Shown here piece by piece: positions 1 through 6,491 of a stretch of DNA of 16,926 nt. A program made the translations under genes and the position numbers. The notes below the pieces were generated by a model. It was not told the origin of the DNA. It did no database searches and worked only from the letters and a program-made list of their open reading frames with translations. Where the stretch lies: NCBI GenBank assembly GCA_934643865.1, contig CAKUCX010000073.1, positions 1 to 16,926 of the forward strand, read 5' to 3'. The stretch is from an uncultured Kiritimatiellota bacterium (GTDB lineage: Bacteria; Verrucomicrobiota; Kiritimatiellia; RFP12; UBA1067). The stretch's first letter is position 1, and every line of letters begins with the position of its first letter.

Positions 1-1
1 C

Positions 2-2263
2 CCGCTGCGCGTGCAAGGCGCGGGGGCGCTCGCGCTGGCGCCGGCGGCGGGCGCGGGCGCGGCGAACGTGCAGCTCGGGCCGGAGGCCTCGCTCGACCTG
101 GCGGTGCGGGATGACGGCTGGCGGGCCGCCGCCGCGCTCTGGCTCGACCCGAACGCCTCGACGCTCTACACGCCGGGCGAACTCGCCCTGCCAAGTTGGA
201 TCGCGTCGGTCGGGTCGCCGCCGTCGCTGGGGCACGTGGCCTACGGCGACAAGCCCTACATCGAGGGCCTGGCCGACCGCCGCGGCGCGGGGTATGAGTA
301 CTACATGGCGTTCAACGACCGCAACTACGACCATGTCTTCGACGCGCCGAAGCCTTATTTCGAAGACCTGGCGAATGCGGTCTGCGCCCACCTCGACACG
401 CGCGCGGACGGCCTCAAGTTCATCAACTGCTCGACGGGGCGCCTGCCGCTCCATCGCGGCGGGCCGGACAGCCTCGTCGTGAACAAAGGCATGCAAGAGT
501 GCATTCCCGACGCGGCGCTCGTCGTGATGGTGTTCGGCTCGCAGGACGGCGGCGGCGAGGCGCTCGTCGGCACGCCGGCCGGCCGCTTTCGCCGGACGCC
601 GGGCGCGGCCGCCAATCCGATCGTCAACGCCCCGCTCGACGGACGGAAGGTGTGGGTGGACGGTGCGGAGGTCGATCCCGTCACGACAGGCCTGAACGGC
701 GGCTGGCAGATCGTCTCCGTCGAGGTGACGGGCCTCACGGTGGACGGCTTCGGCTGGGTTTCGCGCCGGACGGGCATGAAGGGGCAGCGCTACGGTGAGA
801 TCGTCGTCTTCACGAACGCGGTGAGCGCGATGACGCGCCGCCTTGTGGAGCGCGATCTTGCGCGCCGCTGGAACGTGACGACGTACGGCGCGGGCGCGGT
901 CACGTTCGGCGCAACGGTCAACGGGACGGGGCGCGCGACGTTCGCCTCGCCCGTGCCGCTCGTCGCGAGCGGACGTTTCGCGGGCACGGGCGTCGTCGCG
1001 GAGGGGACGACGATCGTCCTCCCGGCCGCGCTCCCGTGGACGGAGGAGGACGTCGCACGGACGTCGCCGCGCGCGTGGTTCGACCCCTCCGTGCGCTCGA
1101 CCGTCAGCACGCGGCAGGATCTGGGCGCGACGGAATGCCCCGACGAAATCCGCGCGATCTGGGACCGCCGCTACGGCTACGAGGGCCGGAAGGGGCATCT
1201 CTACCTGCTCGGAATGGCGGTCCGCTTGCCGGGATATGTCGCCTCCGTGCGGGGCATCGGGCCGGAGATGCCGTGGATCGACTACGACAACCTCTACGAA
1301 CGCGCTCAGGGGGAGGTGTCGACCGGCAACAATCTCCGCTTCCGCGAGTGGACGGAAGACCGCACGGCGATCGACGGCGGCACAAACCTGACGGTCGACG
1401 TGAAGACGGTCTTCCTCGTGCAGGACTCCTGCCGTGGCGGCAGCACGCCGCTTTCGGACGGCGTCCACGAAGGGGCCGTCTTTCCGAGGCGGTATCCGAA
1501 CGATATCTCGACGCCCATGCTGAAGAAGAACACGGTCAACGCCGCGAACGCCGCGCTTCAGGACGGTGACGTCCGCCTCAACGGCGAGCGGGTGGAGAAG
1601 CCGTCGGAGACGGGCTTCACGGGCGCTCCCGAGGTCTATTCCCTTGCGACGACGAACGGCACGGCCTTCCCCGTCGGCTTCTTCGCCTTCTATGGCGACA
1701 CGGAATCGTATAAGACGCAGAAGGGCGCAATTCAAGGCGAAATGCTATTCTACGACGAGACCCTCGCGCCCGATGTGCGCGCCAACGTCGAGCAGTATCT
1801 CGCCGCCAAGTGGACGGGCATCCTGCCGGCGGGCAAGGCCGACTGGCGCGCGGCCGTCCTCGACGGCGCGGGAAGGGTGGAGGCGGCCTCCTGGGCCGTC
1901 GCGCCGCGGCTGGCGGAGACGTTTTCGGGCACGCTCGCCGTGGACGGCCCGGAGGCGCTTTCGGCGACGGCGACGGTCAAGGCGGACGGCACCGTGACGG
2001 GCGGCCTCTCGCATCCGCAGGCGATGGTGGCGCTCGCCGCCGGCGCGCCCGCGCCGATGCTCATTGTCACGGTGGAGGGCCGCCCGCTCGGTGCCTTCGC
2101 GCTCGTCGACCTCAAGGCCCTCGTCCCCGCCCAGACGTGGACGGTGCAGGTGCGGACGCCGAAGGGAGGCGAAGTCCCGGGCGCGCGCATCGTCCAGTCG
2201 CGGGGCGGCGCCGGGGTCGTCTTGAAGCTCACGCACGCGCCGACGCTCCTGCTGTTCCGCTGA
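2..2263 (+). CDS. Large surface or secreted protein with duplicated module, 3' part (5' end outside window)
   Basis: The reading frame is open at the left edge (codons at 2-10 precede the first possible GTG at 11), so this is the C-terminal part of a longer protein. Numbering from that GTG, two divergent copies of a module of about 250 residues are visible. Copy 1 begins near residue 45 with LDPNAST and ends near 259-287 with GEIVVFTNAVS and LARRW. Copy 2 begins near 357 with FDPSVRST and ends near 576-604 with GEMLFYDETLA and YLAAKW. The closing motif (GE-hydrophobic-Y/F-x(n)-V-x-x-YLA-x-KW) is the usual end of LamG/concanavalin-A-like domains in large PVC-group surface proteins; that match is from memory. 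Residues 605-750 look beta-rich. The N-terminal edge (Gly/Ala-rich, alternating hydrophobics) resembles autotransporter-type strand repeats. No catalytic residues are recognised. A role in adhesion or glycan binding at the cell surface is inferred only. Confidence 0.75.
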   Translation, partial: PLRVQGAGALALAPAAGAGAANVQLGPEASLDLAVRDDGWRAAAALWLDPNASTLYTPGELALPSWIASVGSPPSLGHVAYGDKPYIEGLADRRGAGYEYYMAFNDRNYDHVFDAPKPYFEDLANAVCAHLDTRADGLKFINCSTGRLPLHRGGPDSLVVNKGMQECIPDAALVVMVFGSQDGGGEALVGTPAGRFRRTPGAAANPIVNAPLDGRKVWVDGAEVDPVTTGLNGGWQIVSVEVTGLTVDGFGWVSRRTGMKGQRYGEIVVFTNAVSAMTRRLVERDLARRWNVTTYGAGAVTFGATVNGTGRATFASPVPLVASGRFAGTGVVAEGTTIVLPAALPWTEEDVARTSPRAWFDPSVRSTVSTRQDLGATECPDEIRAIWDRRYGYEGRKGHLYLLGMAVRLPGYVASVRGIGPEMPWIDYDNLYERAQGEVSTGNNLRFREWTEDRTAIDGGTNLTVDVKTVFLVQDSCRGGSTPLSDGVHEGAVFPRRYPNDISTPMLKKNTVNAANAALQDGDVRLNGERVEKPSETGFTGAPEVYSLATTNGTAFPVGFFAFYGDTESYKTQKGAIQGEMLFYDETLAPDVRANVEQYLAAKWTGILPAGKADWRAAVLDGAGRVEAASWAVAPRLAETFSGTLAVDGPEALSATATVKADGTVTGGLSHPQAMVALAAGAPAPMLIVTVEGRPLGAFALVDLKALVPAQTWTVQVRTPKGGEVPGARIVQSRGGAGVVLKLTHAPTLLLFR

Positions 2264-2303
2264 GGCGCGCCATGAAGAGGGCCGCCGCCGCTTCGCCGCC
2301 GCG

Positions 2304-2987
2304 CTATCGGCGGTGGCGTCCCCGGCAGGCGGAGCAGAAGAACTCGGGGCCGGCCCACGTCGTCTCCTCTTCGCGGCCGCACTGCTTGCAGACGCGCAGG
2401 ACGCGCTCGCGGACGAGGCGCACGTCGGCGGCGTGGTCGTCGAGCCAGAGAAGGGGGAAGTCCGCCACGCGCGCGCGGCGGGCAAGCGTCGCGGCGGCGG
2501 GCGGCTCCTTGCCGTCCGCGTCGTGGGTGCCGACGACCTGGATGCGCTTCCCGAACAGGCGGGCGCGGCGCAGGACGGGCGCGTAGTCCGGGTCGTCGCC
2601 GACGAGAAGGGCGATGTCGAACGCGCCCGGCTGCGCCGCGTAGTACAGGAGCGACGAGGCGAGCGACATCTTGATCCAGTTCTCGTCCGTTCCGACGTCC
2701 ACCTCGTGGATCTCGGTCTCGTAGCCGCAGGCCTGCTCAAGGAAGTCGTAGAAGGCGTACTGTTTCGACGTGTTGAAGCCGGATCGCGCGGAGGGGATCG
2801 TGCCGAAGTAGTTCGTGCGGACGAGCGAGACGTCCTCGTCAAGCCTGTTCGCGACGTCCTCGCAGCAGATCTTCGGGATCTTCGCATAGTCGATCTCGAA
2901 GTTCTCCTCGCCCAATTTCGCGAAGAGCGCGCTGCGGCTGCGGTAGAGCCAGCTGCCGTCGATGAACACCATGGCCTTCTGGGACAT
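2304..2987 (-). CDS. NYN-domain (PIN-like) putative ribonuclease with C-terminal zinc ribbon
   Basis: This 227-residue protein has the layout of the NYN/LabA-like (DUF88) family of PIN-fold proteins, many of which are metal-dependent RNases. The first acidic residue lies in VFIDGSWLY (D10). The second cluster lies in IALLVGDDPDYAPVLRRA (D131, D132, D134), followed by GKRIQVVG, the usual strand after it. A four-cysteine zinc ribbon follows (C200-x2-C203 and C218-x2-C221), suggesting nucleic-acid or protein binding. The start is firm: AGGAGG at 2993-2998 lies 5 nt before the ATG. The gene sits 60 nt downstream of the membrane coiled-coil gene on the same strand, so the two are probably co-transcribed. 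It converges with the surface-protein gene and overlaps nothing. The family call is solid; RNase activity, target and any link to rarA are inference. Confidence 0.85.
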   Translation of the reverse strand: MSQKAMVFIDGSWLYRSRSALFAKLGEENFEIDYAKIPKICCEDVANRLDEDVSLVRTNYFGTIPSARSGFNTSKQYAFYDFLEQACGYETEIHEVDVGTDENWIKMSLASSLLYYAAQPGAFDIALLVGDDPDYAPVLRRARLFGKRIQVVGTHDADGKEPPAAATLARRARVADFPLLWLDDHAADVRLVRERVLRVCKQCGREEETTWAGPEFFCSACRGRHRR

Positions 2988-2992
2988 ATATA

Positions 2993-2998
2993 CCTCCT
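2993..2998 (-). promoter_or_regulatory. Strong Shine-Dalgarno of the NYN gene
   Basis: AGGAGG on the minus strand, 5 nt before the ATG at 2987. It is the strongest ribosome-binding site in the window together with that of the 55-residue ORF. Confidence 0.85.
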
Positions 2999-3047
2999 CC
3001 TTCGTTTCGAAAACAGAAAATCGCAGTATGCGGCGCGCGGACGGATC

Positions 3048-4148
3048 TTACTTCCCCTTGCTCTCCGGAAGCTCGATGAGCCACGGAATCGCCTCGCCGT
3101 CCTTCGTGCCGACCTTCAGCACCTCCGTGCGCTCCGGCTCGCCCGGCTTCCCGGCTGCCGAAGACGTCCGCCGCTCCTTTCCGCCTGTCGCCGGGGACGG
3201 GCCCTGCGCCCCGGCCTTGGCGGGCGCGTCGTCTTCGTCAAAATAGCTGATCGGTTTCGCCGTCTTGAGATCGACCGCCGGGGCCTCCCGGACGGCGGGC
3301 TTCTTCTGCGGCGTCGGGGCGGCAGGCGCGGGCTTCACGACCGCCGTCTTCGGCTTCACGACCGCCGTCTTCGGCTTCATGTCCGCCGTCTTCGGCGTCA
3401 TGTTGTCCGCCGGCGGCGGCTTCGGCTTCATGTCCGCCGGCGGCGGCGCCATCAGCGCGTCCTCGCGCGCATAATGCTCGGGGTAGAGGCGGCGGCGGTG
3501 CTGCTCGACGCGCGCGCGGCGCAGCTGCTCCTGCTCCTCCTTGAGGCGCGCGCGCTCGGCGGCGACGGCCGCGCGCTGGCGCGCGAGCTCGTCCTGCTGG
3601 CGGCGGGCGGCGTCCAGTTCCGCCGCGACGGCAGGCGAAACGGGCGCGGCGGCGGCCGGCGGCGGCGTGGCCGGGCGGGCGGATTGGCTCTTCAGGGCCT
3701 CCGCGAGGGATTCAAGCCGTTCAAGGACGGGCCGGAGCGCCGCGCCGGCGCCGGGATGCGCGGTCGGCGGCTGCTGGACGTTGACGACGGGCTGGGCGGC
3801 GGGCGTGCGCTCGCGCAGCGCGATGTCGAGCAGCTTGTCCGAAAGTGCCTGGTTGCGCGTCGCGATCTCCGAGAGGCGCAGCTGGTCGCGGTTGATGACC
3901 GCCGCCATGATGACGGAGAACGTGACGACGACGACGATGAGCAGGACGACGAAGAAGATTGAGAGGCCCAGCGTCCGCTTGCGCGCCCGTGCCTGCTCGG
4001 CTTCGATGTACTCCTGAAAAGCCTTCAGGACGGGAAAGTCGTTCATCCCGTTCGCCTGCTCGAAGACGCGAAGCGCCGTGCCGGCGGCCCCTTGCCCTGA
4101 GGCGCGCCCCGTTTCGCCCGCATCTGCGTGGACCTGTTCGTCGTTCAT
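3048..4148 (-). CDS. Single-span membrane protein with coiled coil and Lys/Pro-rich repeat region
   Basis: A 366-residue protein that I do not recognise as a named family. From the chosen ATG it has a hydrophilic N-terminal segment (1-58), one strongly hydrophobic span (about 60-85, FFVVLLIVVVVTFSVIMAAVI), an Ala/Pro linker, a charged heptad-like coiled coil (about 176-220, rich in Arg, Glu and Gln), then a Pro/Lys-rich stretch (235-275) of 7-residue repeats of the type KTAVVKP/KTADMKP, and a hydrophilic tail. The start at 4148 is preferred over an in-frame ATG at 4160, because GGAG at 4155-4158 lies 6 nt upstream of 4148, and the promoter at 4173-4201 would start transcription near 4166, leaving the first ATG almost no leader. 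It probably forms an operon with the NYN gene downstream. An envelope scaffold or anchor role is plausible but unproven. Confidence 0.8.
   Translation of the reverse strand: MNDEQVHADAGETGRASGQGAAGTALRVFEQANGMNDFPVLKAFQEYIEAEQARARKRTLGLSIFFVVLLIVVVVTFSVIMAAVINRDQLRLSEIATRNQALSDKLLDIALRERTPAAQPVVNVQQPPTAHPGAGAALRPVLERLESLAEALKSQSARPATPPPAAAAPVSPAVAAELDAARRQQDELARQRAAVAAERARLKEEQEQLRRARVEQHRRRLYPEHYAREDALMAPPPADMKPKPPPADNMTPKTADMKPKTAVVKPKTAVVKPAPAAPTPQKKPAVREAPAVDLKTAKPISYFDEDDAPAKAGAQGPSPATGGKERRTSSAAGKPGEPERTEVLKVGTKDGEAIPWLIELPESKGK
3331..3447 (-). repeat. In-frame 21-nt tandem repeats coding for the Lys/Pro repeat
   Basis: Three consecutive 21-nt units begin at 3331, 3352 and 3373. The first two are identical and the third differs by two bases; two diverged, longer units follow to 3447. 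All lengths are multiples of three, so copy-number changes would keep frame and only alter the length of the K-T-A-x-x-K-P repeat. Confidence 0.85.
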
Positions 4149-4154
4149 ATATTT

Positions 4155-4158
4155 CTCC
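4155..4158 (-). promoter_or_regulatory. Ribosome-binding site deciding the start of the membrane coiled-coil gene
   Basis: GGAG on the minus strand, 6 nt before the ATG at 4148. The alternative ATG at 4160 has no such site and overlaps this one. Confidence 0.65.
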
Positions 4159-4172
4159 ATTTCGAAAGCGGC

Positions 4173-4201
4173 ATTCTACCAGTTTCGTTTTCGTGCCGCA
4201 A
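4173..4201 (-). promoter_or_regulatory. Sigma70-type promoter of the membrane coiled-coil / NYN block
   Basis: On the minus strand a -35 box TTGCGG (4196-4201), a 17-nt spacer and a -10 box TAGAAT (4173-4178) are present. The spacer ends in TGG, giving an extended -10 (TG-n-TAGAAT). Transcription should begin near 4166, about 18 nt before the chosen ATG. This is inferred from sequence match only. Confidence 0.65.
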
Positions 4202-4264
4202 GCGGAACTTTCCGAGCGTGCGCATAATGGATGTTATGTAAACTAGAATGCTGTGCGGATAATT

Positions 4265-5560
4265 ATGCTATACTCTCCACCCGTGAACGCCCATTCGACA
4301 GAACCGCTCGCGGCGCGGATGCGTCCGCGCACGCTTGACGAGGTGGTGGGCCAGCGCCACATCCTCGGCGACGGCAAGCTGCTCCGGCGCGTCATCGAGG
4401 CGGACCGTCTCACGAACGTCATCCTCTTCGGGCCGCCCGGTTGCGGCAAGACGACGCTCGCCGAGGTCATCGCGAAGACGACGCGCCGGAACTTCGTGCG
4501 CTGTTCGGGCGTCGTCTCGAACGTCGCGGAGATCCGCAAGGTCTGCGACCGCGCGCGCACCGAACTCGGCGGCCCCGGCACGATCCTCTTCGTCGACGAG
4601 ATCCACCGCTTCAACAAGGCCCAGCAGGACGTCCTGCTCCCGTACGTCGAGGACGGCACGGTCGTCCTCATCGGCGCCACCACGCACAATCCCTCGATGT
4701 TCGTCAACACGCCGCTCACGAGCCGTTCGCTCGTCTTCGAGCTGAAGCCCCTCACGCCCGACGAGACGGGTGTGCTGCTGGACCGGGCGCTGGCGGATAG
4801 GGAACGCGGCTATGGCGACATCCCCGTCGCGCTCGACGCCGACGCACGGCAGTTCCTCGCAGAGATCTGCGACGGCGACGGCCGCCGCGCCCTCACGGCC
4901 CTGGAGGTCGCCGTGCGTTCGACCCCCCCTTCCCAGGACGGCGTCACGCACCTCACGCTCGACGTCATCCAGGAATGCGTCCAGCGCCGCGTCGTGCAGT
5001 ACGACAAGAAGGAGGACGGCCACTACGACACGATCAGCGCGTTCATCAAGTCGATCCGCGGCTCCGATCCCGACGCCGCGCTCTACTGGCTCGCGAAGAT
5101 GCTCGTCGCCGGCGAGGATCCCCGCTTCATCGCGCGCCGCCTCGTCATCTCCGCCTCCGAGGACATCGGCAACGCCGACCCGCGCGGCCTCACCGTGGCC
5201 GTCGGTGCCCTTCAGGCCGTCGAGTTCGTCGGCATGCCCGAGGCGCGCATCGCGCTCGCCCAGGCCACGACCTACCTCGCGACGGCGCCGAAGTCAAACC
5301 GCTCCTACGAGGCGCTGGAGAAGGCGATGCACGACGTCGAGACGGGCGCCGTCCAGCCCGTCCCCGAACATCTCAAGAACGTCCATGTGAAGGCCATCGG
5401 AGCCGAACGGAACGACGGCTACAAATATCCACACGCCTACAAGGACGCCTGGGTGAAACAGGCCTATCTGCGCATCCCGGAGACCTATTACATCCCCTCC
5501 GACCAGGGCTACGAGGCGACGATCGCCAAGAGGATGGAAATGCTCAAGGGGGCGTTCTAG
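4265..5560 (+). CDS. rarA: Replication-associated recombination protein A (RarA/MgsA), AAA+ ATPase
   Basis: Full-length RarA, a clamp-loader-like AAA+ ATPase that acts at stalled replication forks, usually as a tetramer with single-stranded-DNA-binding protein. The N-terminus carries the conserved PLAARMRPRTLDEVVGQ. Walker A is GPPGCGKT (residues 56-63 from the ATG at 4265), Walker B ILFVDEIHRFNK (D111, E112), and sensor 1 lies in IGATTHNPS. The C-terminal part has YDTISAFIKSIRGSDPDAALYW and ASEDIGNADPRG, diagnostic for this family. Length (431 residues) is normal. The start is uncertain: GTG at 4253, ATG at 4265 and GTG at 4283 are all in frame and none has a good Shine-Dalgarno. The 4283 codon fits the family N-terminus best and would make a leaderless message from the -10 at 4269-4274. 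The gene is divergent from the membrane coiled-coil/NYN block and is followed at once by a GC hairpin repeat. Confidence 0.95.
   Translation: MLYSPPVNAHSTEPLAARMRPRTLDEVVGQRHILGDGKLLRRVIEADRLTNVILFGPPGCGKTTLAEVIAKTTRRNFVRCSGVVSNVAEIRKVCDRARTELGGPGTILFVDEIHRFNKAQQDVLLPYVEDGTVVLIGATTHNPSMFVNTPLTSRSLVFELKPLTPDETGVLLDRALADRERGYGDIPVALDADARQFLAEICDGDGRRALTALEVAVRSTPPSQDGVTHLTLDVIQECVQRRVVQYDKKEDGHYDTISAFIKSIRGSDPDAALYWLAKMLVAGEDPRFIARRLVISASEDIGNADPRGLTVAVGALQAVEFVGMPEARIALAQATTYLATAPKSNRSYEALEKAMHDVETGAVQPVPEHLKNVHVKAIGAERNDGYKYPHAYKDAWVKQAYLRIPETYYIPSDQGYEATIAKRMEMLKGAF
4266..4274 (+). promoter_or_regulatory. Extended -10 element at the start of rarA
   Basis: TGCTATACT is an extended -10 without a recognisable -35. 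It would place +1 near 4281-4283, at an in-frame GTG (4283). The same nine bases occur on the other strand at 13170-13178, also 7-8 nt from a start codon. Confidence 0.4.
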
Positions 5561-5566
5561 CGGGAG

Positions 5567-5585
5567 GGACGCGCCTGTCGCGTCC
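5567..5585 (+). terminator. GC hairpin directly after rarA stop (repeat unit)
   Basis: GGACGCG (5567-5573) pairs with CGCGTCC (5579-5585) across a 5-nt loop, starting 7 nt past the rarA TAG. There is no T-tract, so it is not a classical intrinsic terminator; 3'-end protection or a weak pause are alternatives. It belongs to the GGGAGGGACGCGC repeat family seen at 5666-5689 and, inverted, near 6475-6490. Confidence 0.5.
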
Positions 5586-5594
5586 GCGCCATGC

Positions 5595-5627
5595 GCCCTC
5601 CGGCCGGTTAACACGGAGCGCGCGGAG
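5595..5627 (+). repeat. Dispersed 33-bp element, copy 1
   Basis: It starts GCCCTCCGGCCGG and contains ACACGGAGCGCGCGGAG. It matches 10905-10937 in the same orientation at 32 of 33 positions. A degenerate relative lies at about 10752-10775. Confidence 0.8.
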
Positions 5628-5663
5628 ACGCACGGAGATTGTTTCTCAAGGTTGGCGCGCCTA

Positions 5664-5689
5664 GGGGAGGGACGCGCGCCTGCGCGTCC
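5664..5689 (+). repeat. GC hairpin repeat unit, second copy
   Basis: The unit GGGGAGGGACGCGCG matches the unit after rarA (5562-5576). It forms a perfect 8-bp stem, GGACGCGC (5670-5677) with GCGCGTCC (5682-5689), over a 4-nt loop. It ends no recognisable gene. Confidence 0.7.
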
Positions 5690-5897
5690 GGGCTTCGCCT
5701 GTTCCGCCCCCGCCATCGGATGCCGAGCCCCCGCCCTCTTCCCCAATGCGCGCGTCTTCCCTTGCGCGCGTGGCCTCCCTAACGCATGCGACTTCCTCTT
5801 TGAGCGCAATCTCCCCTTCGAGCGCGGCGTCGACGGCCCGGAAGAGCGCCGCGCACGTGTTCCCGCACCCCTCCACGATCCGCCGCGCCGCCGCGAG

Positions 5898-6007
5898 ATG
5901 AGATTCCACTGCGTAATAATCTTGACGATGCCGAGATTGCGGATTCGGCAGGTCAAGCCGGGATGCAATGGTCGGGACGTAATGAGATTTTAATGCGTAA
6001 TAATCTT
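5898..6007. repeat. 26-bp AT-rich direct repeat pair
   Basis: Units at 5898-5923 and 5982-6007 share ATGAGATT and TGCGTAATAATCTT, differing only in the 4 bases between (CCAC versus TTAA, of which 3 to 4 differ). They are 84 bp apart, in the same orientation, and markedly more AT-rich than the surroundings. Confidence 0.75.
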
Positions 6008-6193
6008 ACTTGAAGCCGTATCTTGCCTGAAAGCCGTCGCGGCGCGCGGCGCAACGGGTTCGGCAATCGCGGCCCTCCTCGCGGCGTGATGCGTTCGGAC
6101 GCGATGAATTGCGGCCCTCACCGGGTCTGTCTCGGCAGGCAGCCTCAGACGCTGCGAGAAGCAGAAGCGGACACGCTTTCGGTTCTTGCCCAT
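5990..6193 (-). CDS. Possible small basic protein (67 codons), doubtful
   Basis: The ATG at 6193 is preceded by GAGGGG 6 nt upstream and opens a frame coding for a very basic peptide beginning MGKNRKRVRFCFSQRL. No family is recognised. The Shine-Dalgarno-like sequence lies at the edge of the 37-bp tandem repeat, and the 3' end of the ORF lies in the 26-bp repeat, so this may be a decayed gene or a chance frame inside repeat-derived DNA. No promoter is evident. Residues are rich in Arg and Ala, as expected of random high-GC frames. Confidence 0.2.
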   Translation of the reverse strand: MGKNRKRVRFCFSQRLRLPAETDPVRAAIHRVRTHHAARRAAIAEPVAPRAATAFRQDTASSKIITH

Positions 6194-6199
6194 CACCTG

Positions 6200-6294
6200 C
6201 CCCTCAAAATCTGTATTCCCGTAACTTCCCTCTCCACCTGTCAAGATCTGTATTCCCGTAACTTCCCTGTCCGCCCCTCAAAATCTGCATTCCC
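6200..6294. repeat. Tandem repeat, 37-bp period, about 2.6 copies
   Basis: TCAAAATCTG or its variants begin at 6204, 6241 and 6278, exactly 37 bp apart. Units 1 and 2 share ATCTGTATTCCCGTAACTTC; unit 3 has ATCTGCATTCCCGTG and then diverges. The period is not a multiple of three, and there are no spacers, so it is neither a coding repeat nor a CRISPR array. Confidence 0.9.
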
Positions 6295-6345
6295 GTGCGA
6301 AACGCGGACGGCGGGCGACACGGCCTACACCTATCAAAAAGCATC

Positions 6346-6376
6346 AAACATCGGGGCATCCCTTGTCCCGATGTTT
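6346..6376 (-). terminator. Terminator-like inverted repeat downstream of the glycosidase gene
   Basis: AAACATCGGG (6346-6355) pairs perfectly over 10 bp with CCCGATGTTT (6367-6376), with an 11-nt loop. On the minus strand the stem is followed by GATGCTTTTTG, a modest T-run, about 115 nt past the stop of the glycosidase gene. It could also act on the + strand, where the stem end is T-rich. Confidence 0.45.
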
Positions 6377-6473
6377 TGACGAACCCCGTTTCCCATGAAA
6401 AAATCGGGATAAGGGTGCTATGTTAGATGTCGACGAGGAGAACCGCGCGGGGCACGCACCGACGTCCCGGGTT

Positions 6474-6490
6474 AGGCGCGTCCCTCCCAC
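6474..6490 (-). repeat. GC repeat unit after the glycosidase stop, minus strand
   Basis: GGGAGGGACGCGCCT on the minus strand begins 5 nt past the TAA at 6492-6494. It is identical over these 15 bases to the unit after the rarA stop at 5562-5576, and both read in the direction of transcription of the gene they follow. The second arm of the hairpin is degenerate here. Confidence 0.7.
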
Positions 6491-6491
6491 G

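Larger units (their letters stand above)
5561..6491. other. Repeat-filled intergenic region between rarA and the glycosidase gene
   Basis: About 930 bp without a confident gene. From left to right it holds a GC hairpin unit directly after the rarA stop, one copy of the dispersed 33-bp element, a second GC hairpin, a 26-bp AT-rich direct repeat, a weak 67-codon minus-strand ORF, a 37-bp tandem repeat in three copies, a terminator-like inverted repeat and, at the right edge, the GC unit again in the opposite orientation just after the glycosidase stop. Short open frames on both strands in 5650-5990 lack ribosome-binding sites and look like high-GC noise. Confidence 0.7.

Noticed and set aside
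2296..2313. Hairpin CCGCCG / CGGCGG as a terminator between the converging surface-protein and NYN genes
   Set aside because: Only 6 bp, overlaps the NYN stop codon, has no T-tract and lies in a run of CCG triplets where such pairs arise by chance.
2313..3962. Plus-strand open frame of 549 codons opposite the NYN and coiled-coil genes
   Set aside because: Arg/Gly-rich low-complexity translation with no family signal; both minus-strand genes have ribosome-binding sites and recognisable structure.
5661..5909. Minus-strand 82-codon frame with a helix-like start and four-helix-bundle flavour
   Set aside because: GTG start without ribosome-binding site, Gly/Arg-rich tail, and its last part is read through the GC hairpin repeat. 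The resemblance is too weak to support a call.
5652..5993. Plus-strand 113-codon frame after rarA
   Set aside because: Low-complexity Arg/Pro/Ala translation passing through repeats, with no start signal or recognised family.
6200..6294. CRISPR array
   Set aside because: The 37-bp units follow each other with no unique spacers and there is no cas gene in the window.
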